64,000 nucleotides of DNA, from contig JAJEJU010000025.1 of NCBI GenBank assembly GCA_021390615.1, forward strand, positions 62,001 through 126,000, written 5' to 3'. The position numbers and the translations under genes are program-made. The stretch comes from Rhodanobacteraceae bacterium ZG21-1 (GTDB lineage: Bacteria > Pseudomonadota > Gammaproteobacteria > Xanthomonadales > Rhodanobacteraceae). The notes beneath the pieces were generated by a model. The model was not told the origin of the DNA and searched no databases. It saw nothing but the letters and a program-made list of their open reading frames with translations. Shown one piece after another: positions 31,937 to 41,709 of the stretch. Within the stretch, counting starts at the first letter, position 1. Each line of letters opens with the position of its first letter.

Positions 31937-34696
31937 TCAGCGGCCTTCCGGCGGCACCAGCTTCAGCTTGGGCGGCGCGTGCTGCGGGCGCGGCGTGAGC
32001 AGGCGCTCGATCTCGATCGGCGGCAGCGGCCGCGAATAAAGGAAGCCCTGCCCCTCCATGCAGCCGGCGCGCAGCAGGAAGTCGTGCTGCGCCGGCGTCT
32101 CGATGCCCTCGGCGATCACCCGCAGATCGAGGCTGCGCGAGATCGCCAGCATCGCCTCGACGATGGCGCGATCGTTGGTGCTGCCCGGCAGGCCCGAGAC
32201 GAAGGAACGGTCCACCTTGAGGCCGGCCACCGCGGGCAGCTTCAGATAGGCCAGCGAGGAATAGCCGGTGCCGAAGTCGTCGATCGCCACGCCCACGCCC
32301 ATCGCGTGCAGGGCATGCATGGTGCGCTCGGTGTCCTCGCCCAGGCGCAGCATGGCGCCCTCGGTGATCTCGATCATCAGGCGCCGGCCGGACAGCTGAT
32401 TGGACTGCAGGGTGCGGCGCAGCGCCTCGACGAAGCCCTGATGGCTGAACCAGCTGGCCGACACGTTCACCGCCACCCGGATCGCCGGCACGCCGGCCTG
32501 GTCCCAGCGGCGGATCTGCGCGCAGGCGGCCTGCATCACCCACTCGTCGATGCGGCGGATCAGGCCGAAGCTCTCGGCCATCGCGATGAACTCGCCGGGC
32601 AGCAGCTCGCCGCGTTCGGGATGCTCCCAGCGCAGCAGCGCCTCGACCGCGACGATGCGGCTGGAGCGCAGCTCCACGCTGGGCTGGTAGACCAGGCGGA
32701 ATTCCTCGCGGGTCAGCGCGCGGCGCAGCTGCGAGGCCAGGTGCAGGCGCTTGCGCGCGTCGGCGTGCATCAGCGGCGTGTAGAAGCGGAAGGTGTTGCG
32801 CTCTTCGGTCTTGGCCGCGTACATCGCGGCGTCGGCGTTGGAAATCAGGGTGACCGCGTCGGTGCCGTCCAGCGGATAGCCGGCGATGCCGATGCTGGCG
32901 CTGAGCACGATCTCGTATTCGCCGACCACCACCGGCTCGGCCAGCGCGGCGAGCAGCCGGTTGGCCAGGTTGTAGGCATCCTCGCGCGCGCCCAGCCGGC
33001 CCACCAGCAGGGTGAATTCGTCGCCGCCGATGCGGCCGGCCACGTCGTTCTCGGACAGTTCGGCGCGGATGCGCTCGGCCACCTTGGCCAGCAGGCGGTC
33101 GCCGATGGCGTGGCTGTAGCTGTCGTTGACCACCTTGAAGGCGTCGAGGTCGACGAACATCACCGCCACCGCGCAGCGCTCGTGCGCCGCCAGGGTGATC
33201 GCACGCGCGCACTGTCGCTCGAACTCCGCGCGGTTGATCAGGCCGGTCAGCGGGTCGTGGGTGGCCAGATGCTCCAGCCGGCGCTGGTTGGCCTTGATCG
33301 AGGTGATGTTGGTGAACACCGCGACGTAGTGCAGCACCCGGTCCGCGTCGTTGGGGTCGCGGATCGCGCTGATGCTGAGCATTTCGGGATAGCTGCTGCC
33401 GTCGCGGCGCCGGCTGAGCACTTCGCCCTGCCAGTTGCCGCCGTTGGCGACCGCGTTCCAGATCGACTTCGGCAGCGGGGTGCCGTCCGGCAGCGTGCGC
33501 GTCTCGTCGAAGCGACGCTGCTGCAGCATGCGCGCGGTGAAGCCGGTCATGCTGGTGTGCGCGGCGTTCACGGTGACCACCCGGCGGTCGGCGTCGGCGA
33601 TGATGACGCCCTCGGCGATGCTGGCCAGCGCCTCGGCGGCGACCTGGCGCTCCTGCTCCATCGCCACCCGTTCGGAAATGTCGCGGATGATCGCCTGGCG
33701 CACCGAGCGCGGTCCCCAGGTGGTGAGGCTGCTCTGGGTTTCCACCGGGCGCGCCAGCCCGCCGGCCGCAAGCAGCGCATTGATCGCCGCTTCGCGCCCT
33801 TGCGAGAGCGGGTCCTGCATGAACAGTTCGGAAAAGTTGCCGCCCACCAGTTGATGCGCCTCGCGCCCGGTCCATACCGAGGCGGTGCGGTTGGCGTCGA
33901 GAATGTTGCCGGTGCTTTCGTCCACCATCACGATGGCGTCGCCCGCGCTGTCGAACAGCAGGCGATAGCGCTCCTCGCTGCTGCGGATGCTTTCCAGGAT
34001 GCGCCGCGCCATGCGCATCCACAGCCACGCGGCCAGGCAGAACGCGGTGAGCACGGCCCAGAACAGCACCTGGCCGAGCAGCACTGCGCCGTTCACCACC
34101 TCGATGGAGAACTGCTGGGTGCGCGGCTCGATGTAGGCGTTGAGCGCGTTGATGCGGTGACGCTGGCTCGCCACCAGGGCCGGAGTCGCCGTGCCGCCGG
34201 TGTAGGCGCGCTGCAGCTCGTCGGCGATCACGTCCAGCTCGGCCACCTTGTCGTCGGTGGAGCGCCAGGCCGCCAGCGCCTGGCGGATGTGCGGCGCCTC
34301 GGCGAAGTAGCGCAGCATGAAGATCATGCCCGGCCGCGCCGCCGGCATGATGCTGCCGCGCCGGAACACTTCCTCGATCTGCGGCTGGGTGTAGACGCCG
34401 GAGGCCAGGGCGTCGCGGCCCCAGCGGTCCGAGGCCAGCACGCCGTAGTACTGCTTGAAGGCGGCCAAGTCCTGGGGATCGCCCTCGACCGCGTAGTTGC
34501 TGAGATTGATCACGGCCTGCTTCTGCGCCTTGGACCAGAGACTCTCGCTGTTGAGAAAACCAGCGAGAGTGATCTGGACCTGCAGCACACCCCAGGTCAG
34601 CGCCATGATGAGGGCGACGGCGGCCGCGAGCGCGTAAGCCAACGGCATCAGCTGCCGTGACAGGGGTCGTTTCAAGCCGGTCCTCATGAAACGCAT
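31937..34696 (-). CDS. Membrane PAS-PAS-GGDEF-EAL cyclic-di-GMP protein
   Basis: 919 residues. Two membrane helices (about 17-45 and 203-227) flank a periplasmic helical sensor domain. Two PAS domains follow (about 237-345 and 352-470), then a GGDEF domain with an intact RIGGDEF (555-561), then an EAL domain with E685-A-L687 in the VEALLRW motif. Late motifs DDFGTGYSSL and AEGIET are also present. Both catalytic signatures look intact, so the protein could make and/or degrade cyclic-di-GMP; the balance cannot be told from sequence. The signal is sensed in the periplasm or by the PAS domains. Confidence 0.93.
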   Translation of the reverse strand: MRFMRTGLKRPLSRQLMPLAYALAAAVALIMALTWGVLQVQITLAGFLNSESLWSKAQKQAVINLSNYAVEGDPQDLAAFKQYYGVLASDRWGRDALASGVYTQPQIEEVFRRGSIMPAARPGMIFMLRYFAEAPHIRQALAAWRSTDDKVAELDVIADELQRAYTGGTATPALVASQRHRINALNAYIEPRTQQFSIEVVNGAVLLGQVLFWAVLTAFCLAAWLWMRMARRILESIRSSEERYRLLFDSAGDAIVMVDESTGNILDANRTASVWTGREAHQLVGGNFSELFMQDPLSQGREAAINALLAAGGLARPVETQSSLTTWGPRSVRQAIIRDISERVAMEQERQVAAEALASIAEGVIIADADRRVVTVNAAHTSMTGFTARMLQQRRFDETRTLPDGTPLPKSIWNAVANGGNWQGEVLSRRRDGSSYPEMLSISAIRDPNDADRVLHYVAVFTNITSIKANQRRLEHLATHDPLTGLINRAEFERQCARAITLAAHERCAVAVMFVDLDAFKVVNDSYSHAIGDRLLAKVAERIRAELSENDVAGRIGGDEFTLLVGRLGAREDAYNLANRLLAALAEPVVVGEYEIVLSASIGIAGYPLDGTDAVTLISNADAAMYAAKTEERNTFRFYTPLMHADARKRLHLASQLRRALTREEFRLVYQPSVELRSSRIVAVEALLRWEHPERGELLPGEFIAMAESFGLIRRIDEWVMQAACAQIRRWDQAGVPAIRVAVNVSASWFSHQGFVEALRRTLQSNQLSGRRLMIEITEGAMLRLGEDTERTMHALHAMGVGVAIDDFGTGYSSLAYLKLPAVAGLKVDRSFVSGLPGSTNDRAIVEAMLAISRSLDLRVIAEGIETPAQHDFLLRAGCMEGQGFLYSRPLPPIEIERLLTPRPQHAPPKLKLVPPEGR

Positions 34697-34749
34697 CGAT
34701 GGCCTACTCGGTCAGTTGCCCCCGGCCCGACCTGCGCTGCTCCGCACGG

Positions 34750-35526
34750 TCATGCCGCCGCTTCGTGCGCCGGAGCGAACTTCCACTGCCCCTGGATGCA
34801 GCGGTCGCCCAGCAGAATCATGCTCACGTAGCTGCGCTTGATGCACTCCGCCAGGTGCGCCACGTCCTCGGCGGACGGGTTCTTGCCCATGATCGTACAG
34901 ATTATTTCCAACGCTTCCCACGGGTGGGTGTCGTCGTAGTCGGCGTGCAGGTGCAGCCAGCGCAGACTGGAGGCGCGGATCGAGGGGTCGAAGCTCTCCC
35001 GGTACTTGGTGCTGCTGTAGATCATCTGCGCCCATTCGCCGGTGGCCCCCTCGATGGCGTAGTTGGTGGCCGCCATGCCGGCGGCCAGGCTGCCGCGCGA
35101 GCTGATCTCCTCGCACCAGCGGTACAGCCCGTCGGTGCCGTGCGGGGGAACCCCGTGCAGCAGCTCCTGGCGCGGCACCCCGGCGCCCTCGGCCCAGTGG
35201 ATCCAGTACTCGGCATGGTTCTGCTCCACCCGGATGTTGCGGACCAGCCAGCGGCGTGACATGTCGTCGCCGGGGCTGCGCCCATACTTGGTCTTGAGCA
35301 GGTTCAGCGCCATGTAGCTGGGGAAGCGCTCGATGAAGGGCCACAGGCCCATCATGAAGTTCCGGGTCGACTCCTGGTCGAGCCGCAGATCCAGCATCAT
35401 CTTCCAGATCTCGTGGTCCAGCACGCGCGCCTTGGTGTCGGCGCAATCGTCCACCATGTCCTGCGCCCATTGCGGGTAGCTGCTCAGTTCGGTCAACGGG
35501 CCGCTGCGTTCGAAACGGATGTTCAT
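34750..35526 (-). CDS. Haem-oxygenase-fold iron-containing redox enzyme (TenA/PqqC-like)
   Basis: 258 residues; the ATG at 35526 has an ideal AAGGAG 7 bases upstream. All-helical, with metal or substrate-binding type residues spread in helices (DHEIWKMM, RVEQNHAEYWIHWA, NYAIEGATGEW, HLHADYDDTHPWEA). The E-x2-H and H-x3-D-x3-H pattern is that of TenA-like/CADD-type diiron proteins. Thiamine salvage (TenA) is possible, but the Cys-based TenA site is not evident and there are no thi or pqq genes nearby. Confidence 0.85.
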   Translation of the reverse strand: MNIRFERSGPLTELSSYPQWAQDMVDDCADTKARVLDHEIWKMMLDLRLDQESTRNFMMGLWPFIERFPSYMALNLLKTKYGRSPGDDMSRRWLVRNIRVEQNHAEYWIHWAEGAGVPRQELLHGVPPHGTDGLYRWCEEISSRGSLAAGMAATNYAIEGATGEWAQMIYSSTKYRESFDPSIRASSLRWLHLHADYDDTHPWEALEIICTIMGKNPSAEDVAHLAECIKRSYVSMILLGDRCIQGQWKFAPAHEAAA

Positions 35527-36061
35527 AAATCTGCTCCTTAGGAGAATATCGATGGGTTGGTGTGTAATCCGGCCCATGTTCTGGTGCCGGTGCATTCCGC
35601 CGACCGACGAGCGTCAGTGGCGGAAACCGTGGTCGTTCCGCGGCCCTGCGGCGCGGAGCGGAATGGGGAATGACAGGCCGGAGCGATGCGCCCGGCGTCG
35701 TGTCGCGCGTACGGAAGACCCGGCGGCGCCTTGCGCCAGCATGGGCCCCGAACCGCAGCGACGATGGTTCAGGCGCTTGCCGGCGCCCCCCGCCGGCCTG
35801 CGGTACAGGCGGCACGGTCGAGTCCGGACGAAGATGCGCTACGCACTGAGTCGGGGAACATCGCCCGGGCGACCGGTCGATCGAGATCTCGCGTGGTGGC
35901 CTGGTCCGGCCGCCGGCGCTGCGCCGGCGTCGGCCAAGGACGGAAGTACTCCACGCTCATAAGCGGCTGCCAGCCTGCCCCGGCGCGGGGACGCAGTGCA
36001 AGTCGCGACGCTGGCCGGACATGCGAAGATCGGCGTCCCATTCATGCCTGGGCGGAAAACC
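35527..36061. other. 535-base divergent intergenic region
   Basis: The region separates the divergent haem-oxygenase-fold and M13 peptidase genes and must hold both promoters. Open frames here lack ribosome sites and coding character. The only structure I see is a perfect CTCCTTAGGAG palindrome at 35534-35544 that includes the Shine-Dalgarno of the minus-strand gene. Confidence 0.5.
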
Positions 36062-38140
36062 ATGCATCTTCACAAACTCGTCGCCGCCGGCCTGGCCCTG
36101 TGCATCGCCGGCGCCGTCCACGCCGCCGACCCGGCCGCGACCGCACCGCAGTACGGCCACTGGGGTTTCGACAGCGACGGCGGCCAGCCCAGCGTCAAGC
36201 CGGGCGACGACTTCTTCCGCTACGCCAACGGCAGCTGGCTGGACCGCACGCCAATTCCCGCCGACAAGCCCGGGGTCAGCCTGCGGCTGGAGATGAGCGA
36301 CCGCATCGAGCAGCGCCTGCACGCGATCATGGAGAACGCGGCCGCGCATGCCTCGCAGGTGCAGCCGGCGACGCTGGACGGCAAAGTCGGCGCCTTCTAT
36401 CACTCCTACATGGACGAAGCGCGCGTGGACGCCCTCGGCGCCAAGCCGATCGCACCGCAGCTCGACGCCGTGCGCCATGCCGCCGGCCGCGCCGCGCTCG
36501 CCGGACTGATGGGCCATACCAACCGCGACTTCGACGGCTCGCTGTTCGCCCTGAGCATCGACGTCGACCTGAAAGACCCGAAGCGCTACGCCGTCTATCT
36601 CGGCCAGGCCGGCCTCGGCCTGCCCGACCGCGACTACTACCTCAAGCCGGAATTCGCCCGGCAGAAAGCAGCCTACCAGGCCTATGTCGCCGCCCTGCTG
36701 AAGCTGGTCGACTGGCCCGACGCCCAGACCGCGGCGGCCGACGTGGTCGCTTACGAGACGGCCGTGGCCCAGGCCAGTTGGAACAAGGTGCAGCAGCGCG
36801 ATCCGGTGGCCAGCTACAACGCGATGAGCGTGGCCGAGCTGCAGCAGCTGGCGCCGGGCTTCGCCTGGACCGAGTTCCTCCAGGCAGCCGGACTGGACGG
36901 CGCGCAGCGCGTGGTGGTGAGCGAGAAGAGCGCCTTCCCGCAGCTCGCCGCGCTGTACGCGCGCACGCCGGTGGCGACCCTGCGCGCCTGGCAGGCCGTA
37001 CGCATCGCCGACAATGCTGCCTATTACCTGTCGAAGCCGTTCCAGGAGGCCTACTTCGATCTGCACGACCGCACCCTGGCCGGCCAGCAGGCGCAGAGCG
37101 AGCGCTGGAAGCGCGGCGTGCACGCCGTCTCCGGCGGCGACTGCGGCGTCGGCGCGCGGCTGGACTGCTTCGGCAACCTCGGCTGGGGCGTCGGCCAGCT
37201 CTACGTGGCGCAGTACTTCCCGCCGTCGGCCAAGGCGAAGATCGAACAACTGGTAGCCAACCTGAAGAGCGCCTACCGCGCCCGCATCGAGAAGCTGGAC
37301 TGGATGGGTCCGCAGACCCGCCAGGAAGCCTTGCGCAAGCTGGACACCTACACCATCAAGGTCGGCTACCCCGACCACCCGCGCGACTATTCGCACGTGC
37401 TGGTGCGCAGCGACGACCTGGTCGGCAACGTGCTGCGCGCGGCCACCGCGGACTGGGCCTTCTACGTGGGCCGGCTGAACGGGCCAGTGGATCGCTCGGA
37501 CTGGCTGATGACGCCGCAGACCAACGACGCCTACAACGGCACCCTGCGCGACATCGTGTTCCCGGCCGGCATCCTGCAGCCGCCGATCTTCGATCCGAAC
37601 GCCGATCCGGCGATCAACTACGGCGCGATCGGCGCTGTGATCGGGCACGAACTCACCCACGGCTTCGACGACCAGGGCCGCCAGATTGACGCCGACGGCG
37701 CCCTGCGCGACTGGTGGACGCCTGCCGATGCGCAGGCCTTCGAGGCGCGCACCAAGAAGCTGGGCGCGCAGTACTCGGCGTTCGAGCCGCTGCCCGGCCT
37801 GCACATCAACGGCGCGCTGAGCATGGGCGAGAACATCGCCGACCTGGGCGGCGTCACCCTGGCGCTGGATGCCTACCACGCCTCCCTGCAGGGACACCCG
37901 GCGCCGCGGCTGGACGGCACCACCGGCGATCAGCGCGTGCTGCTCGGCTGGGCGCAGGCCTGGCGCGGCAAGCTCACCGACGACGCGATCCGCCGCCAGG
38001 TCAGCAGCGATCCGCACTCGCCGCGCGCCTTCCGCGTCAACGGCGTGGTGCGCAACGTCGACGCCTGGTACGACGCCTTCGGCATCAAGCCCGGCGACAA
38101 GCTGTACGTGGCGCCGCAGGATCGGGTGAGGATCTGGTAA
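36062..38140 (+). CDS. M13-family zinc metallopeptidase (neprilysin/PepO-like), exported
   Basis: 692 residues. A signal peptide (MHLHKLVAAGLALCIAGAVHA) favours the ATG at 36062 over an in-frame upstream ATG at 35996. Catalysis is by the HExxH zinc motif HELTH (529-533) with the third ligand E590 in GENIADLGG. NDAYNGTLRDIVFPAG and the C-terminal ending RIW are family landmarks. These periplasmic enzymes cleave peptides on the amino side of hydrophobic residues. The 3' end overlaps the convergent lysine-rich gene by 56 bases. Confidence 0.95.
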   Translation: MHLHKLVAAGLALCIAGAVHAADPAATAPQYGHWGFDSDGGQPSVKPGDDFFRYANGSWLDRTPIPADKPGVSLRLEMSDRIEQRLHAIMENAAAHASQVQPATLDGKVGAFYHSYMDEARVDALGAKPIAPQLDAVRHAAGRAALAGLMGHTNRDFDGSLFALSIDVDLKDPKRYAVYLGQAGLGLPDRDYYLKPEFARQKAAYQAYVAALLKLVDWPDAQTAAADVVAYETAVAQASWNKVQQRDPVASYNAMSVAELQQLAPGFAWTEFLQAAGLDGAQRVVVSEKSAFPQLAALYARTPVATLRAWQAVRIADNAAYYLSKPFQEAYFDLHDRTLAGQQAQSERWKRGVHAVSGGDCGVGARLDCFGNLGWGVGQLYVAQYFPPSAKAKIEQLVANLKSAYRARIEKLDWMGPQTRQEALRKLDTYTIKVGYPDHPRDYSHVLVRSDDLVGNVLRAATADWAFYVGRLNGPVDRSDWLMTPQTNDAYNGTLRDIVFPAGILQPPIFDPNADPAINYGAIGAVIGHELTHGFDDQGRQIDADGALRDWWTPADAQAFEARTKKLGAQYSAFEPLPGLHINGALSMGENIADLGGVTLALDAYHASLQGHPAPRLDGTTGDQRVLLGWAQAWRGKLTDDAIRRQVSSDPHSPRAFRVNGVVRNVDAWYDAFGIKPGDKLYVAPQDRVRIW

Positions 38141-38660
38141 CTCTCCGAGCGGCGCGGCGGCCGACCTCGTCGCCGCCGCGCCGCTGGCGCGTCCTGGCGG
38201 CCTTCTTCGCCGCCGCGGAGCGCCCGCTGACGCCCTTGGTGCGCGCCGCCTTCTTGGCCGCGGCGGAACGCGCGTCGGCGCTGCGTTTGGCTGCACTCCT
38301 CCTGGCTTGCGCCGACAGCGCGCTGCGCGAGGCCGCCTGAGTGCCCTCCTTCTTCAAGGCCCCGAGCGTGGCGCGGGAACGTTTCGCCGCCGGCTTGGCA
38401 TGCTGGCTCGCTGCCGCCTCATCCGAGGCTGCGCGCTTGCGCACCGCCTTGCTGGCGCTCTTGCCGGGCGGCAGCTTCACGCCATCGCGGCGCGCCTTGG
38501 ACAAGCCGATGGCGATGGCCTGCCTGGTCGATCGCGCGCCATGCTTGCCCTGGCGGATGTGCTCGATCTCCTCGCGCACATACTCGCCGGCCTGGGTGGA
38601 GGGCGACTTGCCCTCGCGCTTATCCTTCGCCGCGGCCCTGCGTACTTTTTCCTCGGGCAT
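38085..38660 (-). CDS. Small basic Lys/Ala/Arg-rich protein (DUF6496-like)
   Basis: 191 residues; GAGGAGAGGG lies upstream of ATG 38660. Residues 1-65 are conserved-looking (STQAGEYVREEIEHIRQGKHGARSTRQAIAIGLSKARRDG, here cited as the region 20-60), the pattern of DUF6496 proteins. The rest is a low-complexity Ala/Lys/Arg tail with repeats of AAAKKAARTK, like histone-H1-type or AlgP-type DNA-binding tails. It may bind nucleic acid. The 3' end overlaps the M13 gene on the opposite strand, so antisense transcription through both ends is possible; a shorter protein ending earlier cannot be excluded. Confidence 0.78.
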   Translation of the reverse strand: MPEEKVRRAAAKDKREGKSPSTQAGEYVREEIEHIRQGKHGARSTRQAIAIGLSKARRDGVKLPPGKSASKAVRKRAASDEAAASQHAKPAAKRSRATLGALKKEGTQAASRSALSAQARRSAAKRSADARSAAAKKAARTKGVSGRSAAAKKAARTRQRRGGDEVGRRAARRVTRSSPDPAAPRTACRRA

Positions 38661-38823
38661 GACCCTCTCCTCGCACTGAACACCTGTTCGGTATCCCACG
38701 CGGCGCGTGCAAGCAGTGTCGAGTGTGCGTCAAGTCATGTACCACGCCTGCGGGGCTTCTGTTAGCTTGCTTCGGCGCCGCGGAAAGCGGTCGCGCCATG
38801 CCCTCCTGCTTGCGAGTCGCATC

Positions 38824-40056
38824 ATGTACAAGCGCATCGTCCTCGGCGGCTGCTGTGTCGCCCTGATCGCGGCAAGCTCTCTTCACGCGACCGCAGCCGC
38901 TGCAGGCAGCCCTCATTGGATCGACGCCTGGAGCGCAGCCCCCGACTCCGCCAGCCCGCCCATCCAGGCGCGCACGCTGCGCGAGGTCGTGCATCTCGGC
39001 ATCGCCGGCTCGGCGCTGCGCATCCGCCTCTCCAACCAGTTCGGCAAGACCCCGCTGACGATCGGCCCGGTACATCTGGCGCAAAGCGCCGGCGGCAGCG
39101 CGATCCTCGCCGGCAGCGACCATCGCGTGAGCTTTCGCGGGCGCGACAGCGTGACCATCTCCGCCGGAGCCGACGTGCTCAGCGACCCGGTGGCGATATC
39201 GACGACGCCAGCGGAAGATCTGGCGGTCAGCCTGTACCTGCCGGCCGGCGCCGGCGCCTCCACCATGCACGGCCTCGGCAACCAGACGGCCTACCTGAGC
39301 CAGGACGGCGACGCCACCGCGACAACGAGCTTTCCCGTCGCGGAGATCAGCAGCAGCCGCTACTTCCTGACCGACGTGGAAGTCGCCGCGACGCCGACGG
39401 CACGCACGCTCGCGGTCATCGGCGACTCGATCACCGACGGCGCCGGCTCGACGCCGGAACGCAATGCGCGCTGGACCGACGCGCTGGCTTCGCGCATCGC
39501 AGCGGACCGCACGCTCGCGCCGACCGCGGTGATCAACGCAGGCATCGCCGGCAACCGCCTGCTGCACGACGCCGATGCGCCGTACATAGGCCCCAGCGCG
39601 CTGTCGCGCTTCACGCGCGATGCCGCCGGCAAGCCCGGCGTGCGCTGGGTGCTGCTGCTGGAAGGCATCAACGACATCGGCGCGGCCGACAGCCTGGCCA
39701 AGCCCGATGCCGACGCCTCGGCCGCGCAGATCATCCAGGGCATGCAGGCCCTGATCGCGCAAGCGCATGCGCACGGCCTGAAAATCTGGGGCGCCACGCT
39801 GACCCCGTATGCGGGCGTGGAATGGCCGTACCACACCGCAGCGGGCGAGGCGAAGCGCCAGGCCGTGAATCAATGGATCCGCAGCGCCGGCGCCTTCGAC
39901 GAAGTGATCGACCTGGACCGCACGATGCGCGATCCCAGCCAGCCCGGGCGCCTGCTGGCCGCTTTTGACAGCGGCGACCATCTGCACCCGAACGACGCCG
40001 GCTACAAGGCGATGGCCGCGGCGGTCGAGCTACGCTGGCTGCAGCGCGACCGCTAG
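38824..40056 (+). CDS. Secreted SGNH/GDSL-family hydrolase
   Basis: 410 residues with a signal peptide (VLGGCCVALIAASSLHATAAAA). A beta-rich N-terminal domain occupies about 30-190. The SGNH domain has the nucleophile in VIGDSITDG, block II Gly in AGIAGN, block III in EGINDIG, and the catalytic D-x2-H in GDHLHPND. Likely an acetylxylan or carbohydrate esterase or a lysophospholipase; the substrate is unknown. The start ATG follows a weak ribosome site. The stop overlaps that of the convergent GST gene by four bases. Confidence 0.92.
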   Translation: MYKRIVLGGCCVALIAASSLHATAAAAGSPHWIDAWSAAPDSASPPIQARTLREVVHLGIAGSALRIRLSNQFGKTPLTIGPVHLAQSAGGSAILAGSDHRVSFRGRDSVTISAGADVLSDPVAISTTPAEDLAVSLYLPAGAGASTMHGLGNQTAYLSQDGDATATTSFPVAEISSSRYFLTDVEVAATPTARTLAVIGDSITDGAGSTPERNARWTDALASRIAADRTLAPTAVINAGIAGNRLLHDADAPYIGPSALSRFTRDAAGKPGVRWVLLLEGINDIGAADSLAKPDADASAAQIIQGMQALIAQAHAHGLKIWGATLTPYAGVEWPYHTAAGEAKRQAVNQWIRSAGAFDEVIDLDRTMRDPSQPGRLLAAFDSGDHLHPNDAGYKAMAAAVELRWLQRDR

Positions 40057-40754
40057 CCGCGCGACGGAATCAGCAGGCCGCGCTGCACCGCCGGGCGGGC
40101 CAGGCCGCGTTCCAGCCAGGCGGCGACGTGGGTGTAGCGGTCGAATTCCACCAGCTCGCGCGCGCCGTAGAAGGTGATCAGGTTGTTGACCCAGCCCAGG
40201 GTGGCGATGTCGGCGACGCCGTAGTCCGCGCCGAGGATCCACGCGCGTCCGTCCAGCCGCGCGTCGAGTACGCCGAGCAGGCGCTTGGCTTCGTTGACGT
40301 AGCGCTGCAGCGGCCGCTTGTCCTCGTACTCGCGGCCGGCGAATTTGTGGAAGAAGCCGACCTGGCCGAACATCGGGCCGATCGAGGCCATCTGGAAGAA
40401 CACCCACTGGATCGCTTCCCAGCGGCCGGCCTGATCGGTCGGCAGGAAGCGGCCGCTCTTCTCGGCCAGGTAGAGCAGGATCGCTCCGGACTCGAACAAA
40501 CCCAGCGGCTGTCCGCCCGGGCCGTGTGGGTCGATGATCGCGGGGATTTTGCCGTTCGGGTTCAACGCCTTGAATTCCGGCGTGTGGCTCTCGTCCTTCA
40601 TGATGTCCACCAGGTGCGCCTCGTAGGGCAGCCCGGTTTCCTCCAGCATGATCGAGGCCTTCACCCCGTTGGGCGTGTTGAGCGAATACAGCTGGATGCG
40701 CTCCGGGTGCTGGGCCGGCCAGCGCTTGGCGATCGGGAAGTCGGACAGCTGCAT
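40053..40754 (-). CDS. Glutathione S-transferase-like protein, YfcG/YghU type
   Basis: 233 residues; AGGA lies 7 bases before the ATG. The N-terminal thioredoxin fold has the TPNGVKASIMLEE motif of the nu-class YfcG/YghU proteins (Thr-Pro-Asn in place of a catalytic Tyr/Ser), NPNGKIPAIID with the cis-Pro, and ESGAILLYLAEK. The all-alpha C-terminal domain follows. Family members act as glutathione-dependent disulfide-bond oxidoreductases. It is upstream of nothing on its strand and likely monocistronic. Confidence 0.92.
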   Translation of the reverse strand: MQLSDFPIAKRWPAQHPERIQLYSLNTPNGVKASIMLEETGLPYEAHLVDIMKDESHTPEFKALNPNGKIPAIIDPHGPGGQPLGLFESGAILLYLAEKSGRFLPTDQAGRWEAIQWVFFQMASIGPMFGQVGFFHKFAGREYEDKRPLQRYVNEAKRLLGVLDARLDGRAWILGADYGVADIATLGWVNNLITFYGARELVEFDRYTHVAAWLERGLARPAVQRGLLIPSRG

Positions 40755-40824
40755 GGGGAATTCCTGCGCAGGGAGAATCCATCCAAGGTAGGCGGTCCGG
40801 CCGGTGCGCGCAACGCGCGGTGGC

Positions 40825-41652
40825 TCAGGCGTGCAGTGCGAAGCGCGCGCGCATCGTCGCCATGTACGCCTCTTCCGACGTCTCGCGCCGCGCCTTCACG
40901 AAGGGCTCGATGTCCGGCGTGGCCACGTAGCGCAGGCGGTCGCTGCCGTCACTGGCGGCTTCCAGGATGACCCCGGCGACGTCGTCCGCATGGGATCGCC
41001 GCGCAGCGCGCAGGTCTTCGAAATGCCTGGCGGTGCTGGCGACGAAGTCCTCGTAGCCGGGCGGCACAGCGGCCAGCGCCGCCTCGTCGGCGGAGCGCGT
41101 GCTGAAACCAGTGTCCTGCACCCCGCCCGGTTCGACCAATTTGACCGCAACGCCCTGCGAGGCCAGTTCGTAGGACAGCGATTCGGCAAAGCCTTCCAGC
41201 GCGAATTTGCTGGCGTTGTACAGCGAGAGCATCGGCAGGCCGAACACGCCGGCGCCGGAACTGACGTTGACGATGACGCCAGAGCGCCGCTGGCGGAAAT
41301 GCGGCAGCACGGCGCGGGTCACTTCCATCACACCGAACACGTTGACCTCGAACTGTTCGCGGATCTTCTCGCGCGGCGTCGCTTCGAACAGACCGAACAG
41401 GCCGAAGCCAGCATTGTTGACCAGCACATCAATGCCACCGAAGCGGGCGATGCCCGCCGCAATCGCTTGCTCGATGCTGGCCGGGTCCTGCACATCGAGC
41501 CGCGTCACCAGCACCCGTTCCAGCGCGGCCAGTTCGGCGCCGGCCGCGGGCGTGCGCATGGTGGCCACCACGTTCCAGCCGCTGCGGGCGAACAAGAGCG
41601 CGGTGGCGCGACCGAGGCCGCTCGAGGCGCCGGTGATCAGTACGGTTTTCAT
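40825..41652 (-). CDS. Classical short-chain dehydrogenase/reductase
   Basis: 275 residues; AAGGA lies 7 bases before the ATG. The NAD(P)-binding TGASSGLG is at residue 7. The NNAG motif (LVNNAGFG), the catalytic Ser in NVSSGAG and the YNASKFA active site (Tyr-x3-Lys) are all present. Substrate unknown. It lies 57 bases downstream of the epimerase-like gene on the same strand and probably shares its promoter. That promoter faces the divergent LysR gene, so the pair is a likely LysR target. Confidence 0.93.
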   Translation of the reverse strand: MKTVLITGASSGLGRATALLFARSGWNVVATMRTPAAGAELAALERVLVTRLDVQDPASIEQAIAAGIARFGGIDVLVNNAGFGLFGLFEATPREKIREQFEVNVFGVMEVTRAVLPHFRQRRSGVIVNVSSGAGVFGLPMLSLYNASKFALEGFAESLSYELASQGVAVKLVEPGGVQDTGFSTRSADEAALAAVPPGYEDFVASTARHFEDLRAARRSHADDVAGVILEAASDGSDRLRYVATPDIEPFVKARRETSEEAYMATMRARFALHA

Positions 41653-41709
41653 GTGAGATTCCTTGAGCGTGATCGATATAGAAGACGGCTCACCGGATCG
41701 TGGCGGCCA

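Noticed and set aside
35519-35962. A plus-strand gene in the divergent region before the M13 peptidase
   Set aside because: It starts antisense inside the ribosome site of the minus-strand gene and has Arg/Pro/Trp-rich non-coding character.
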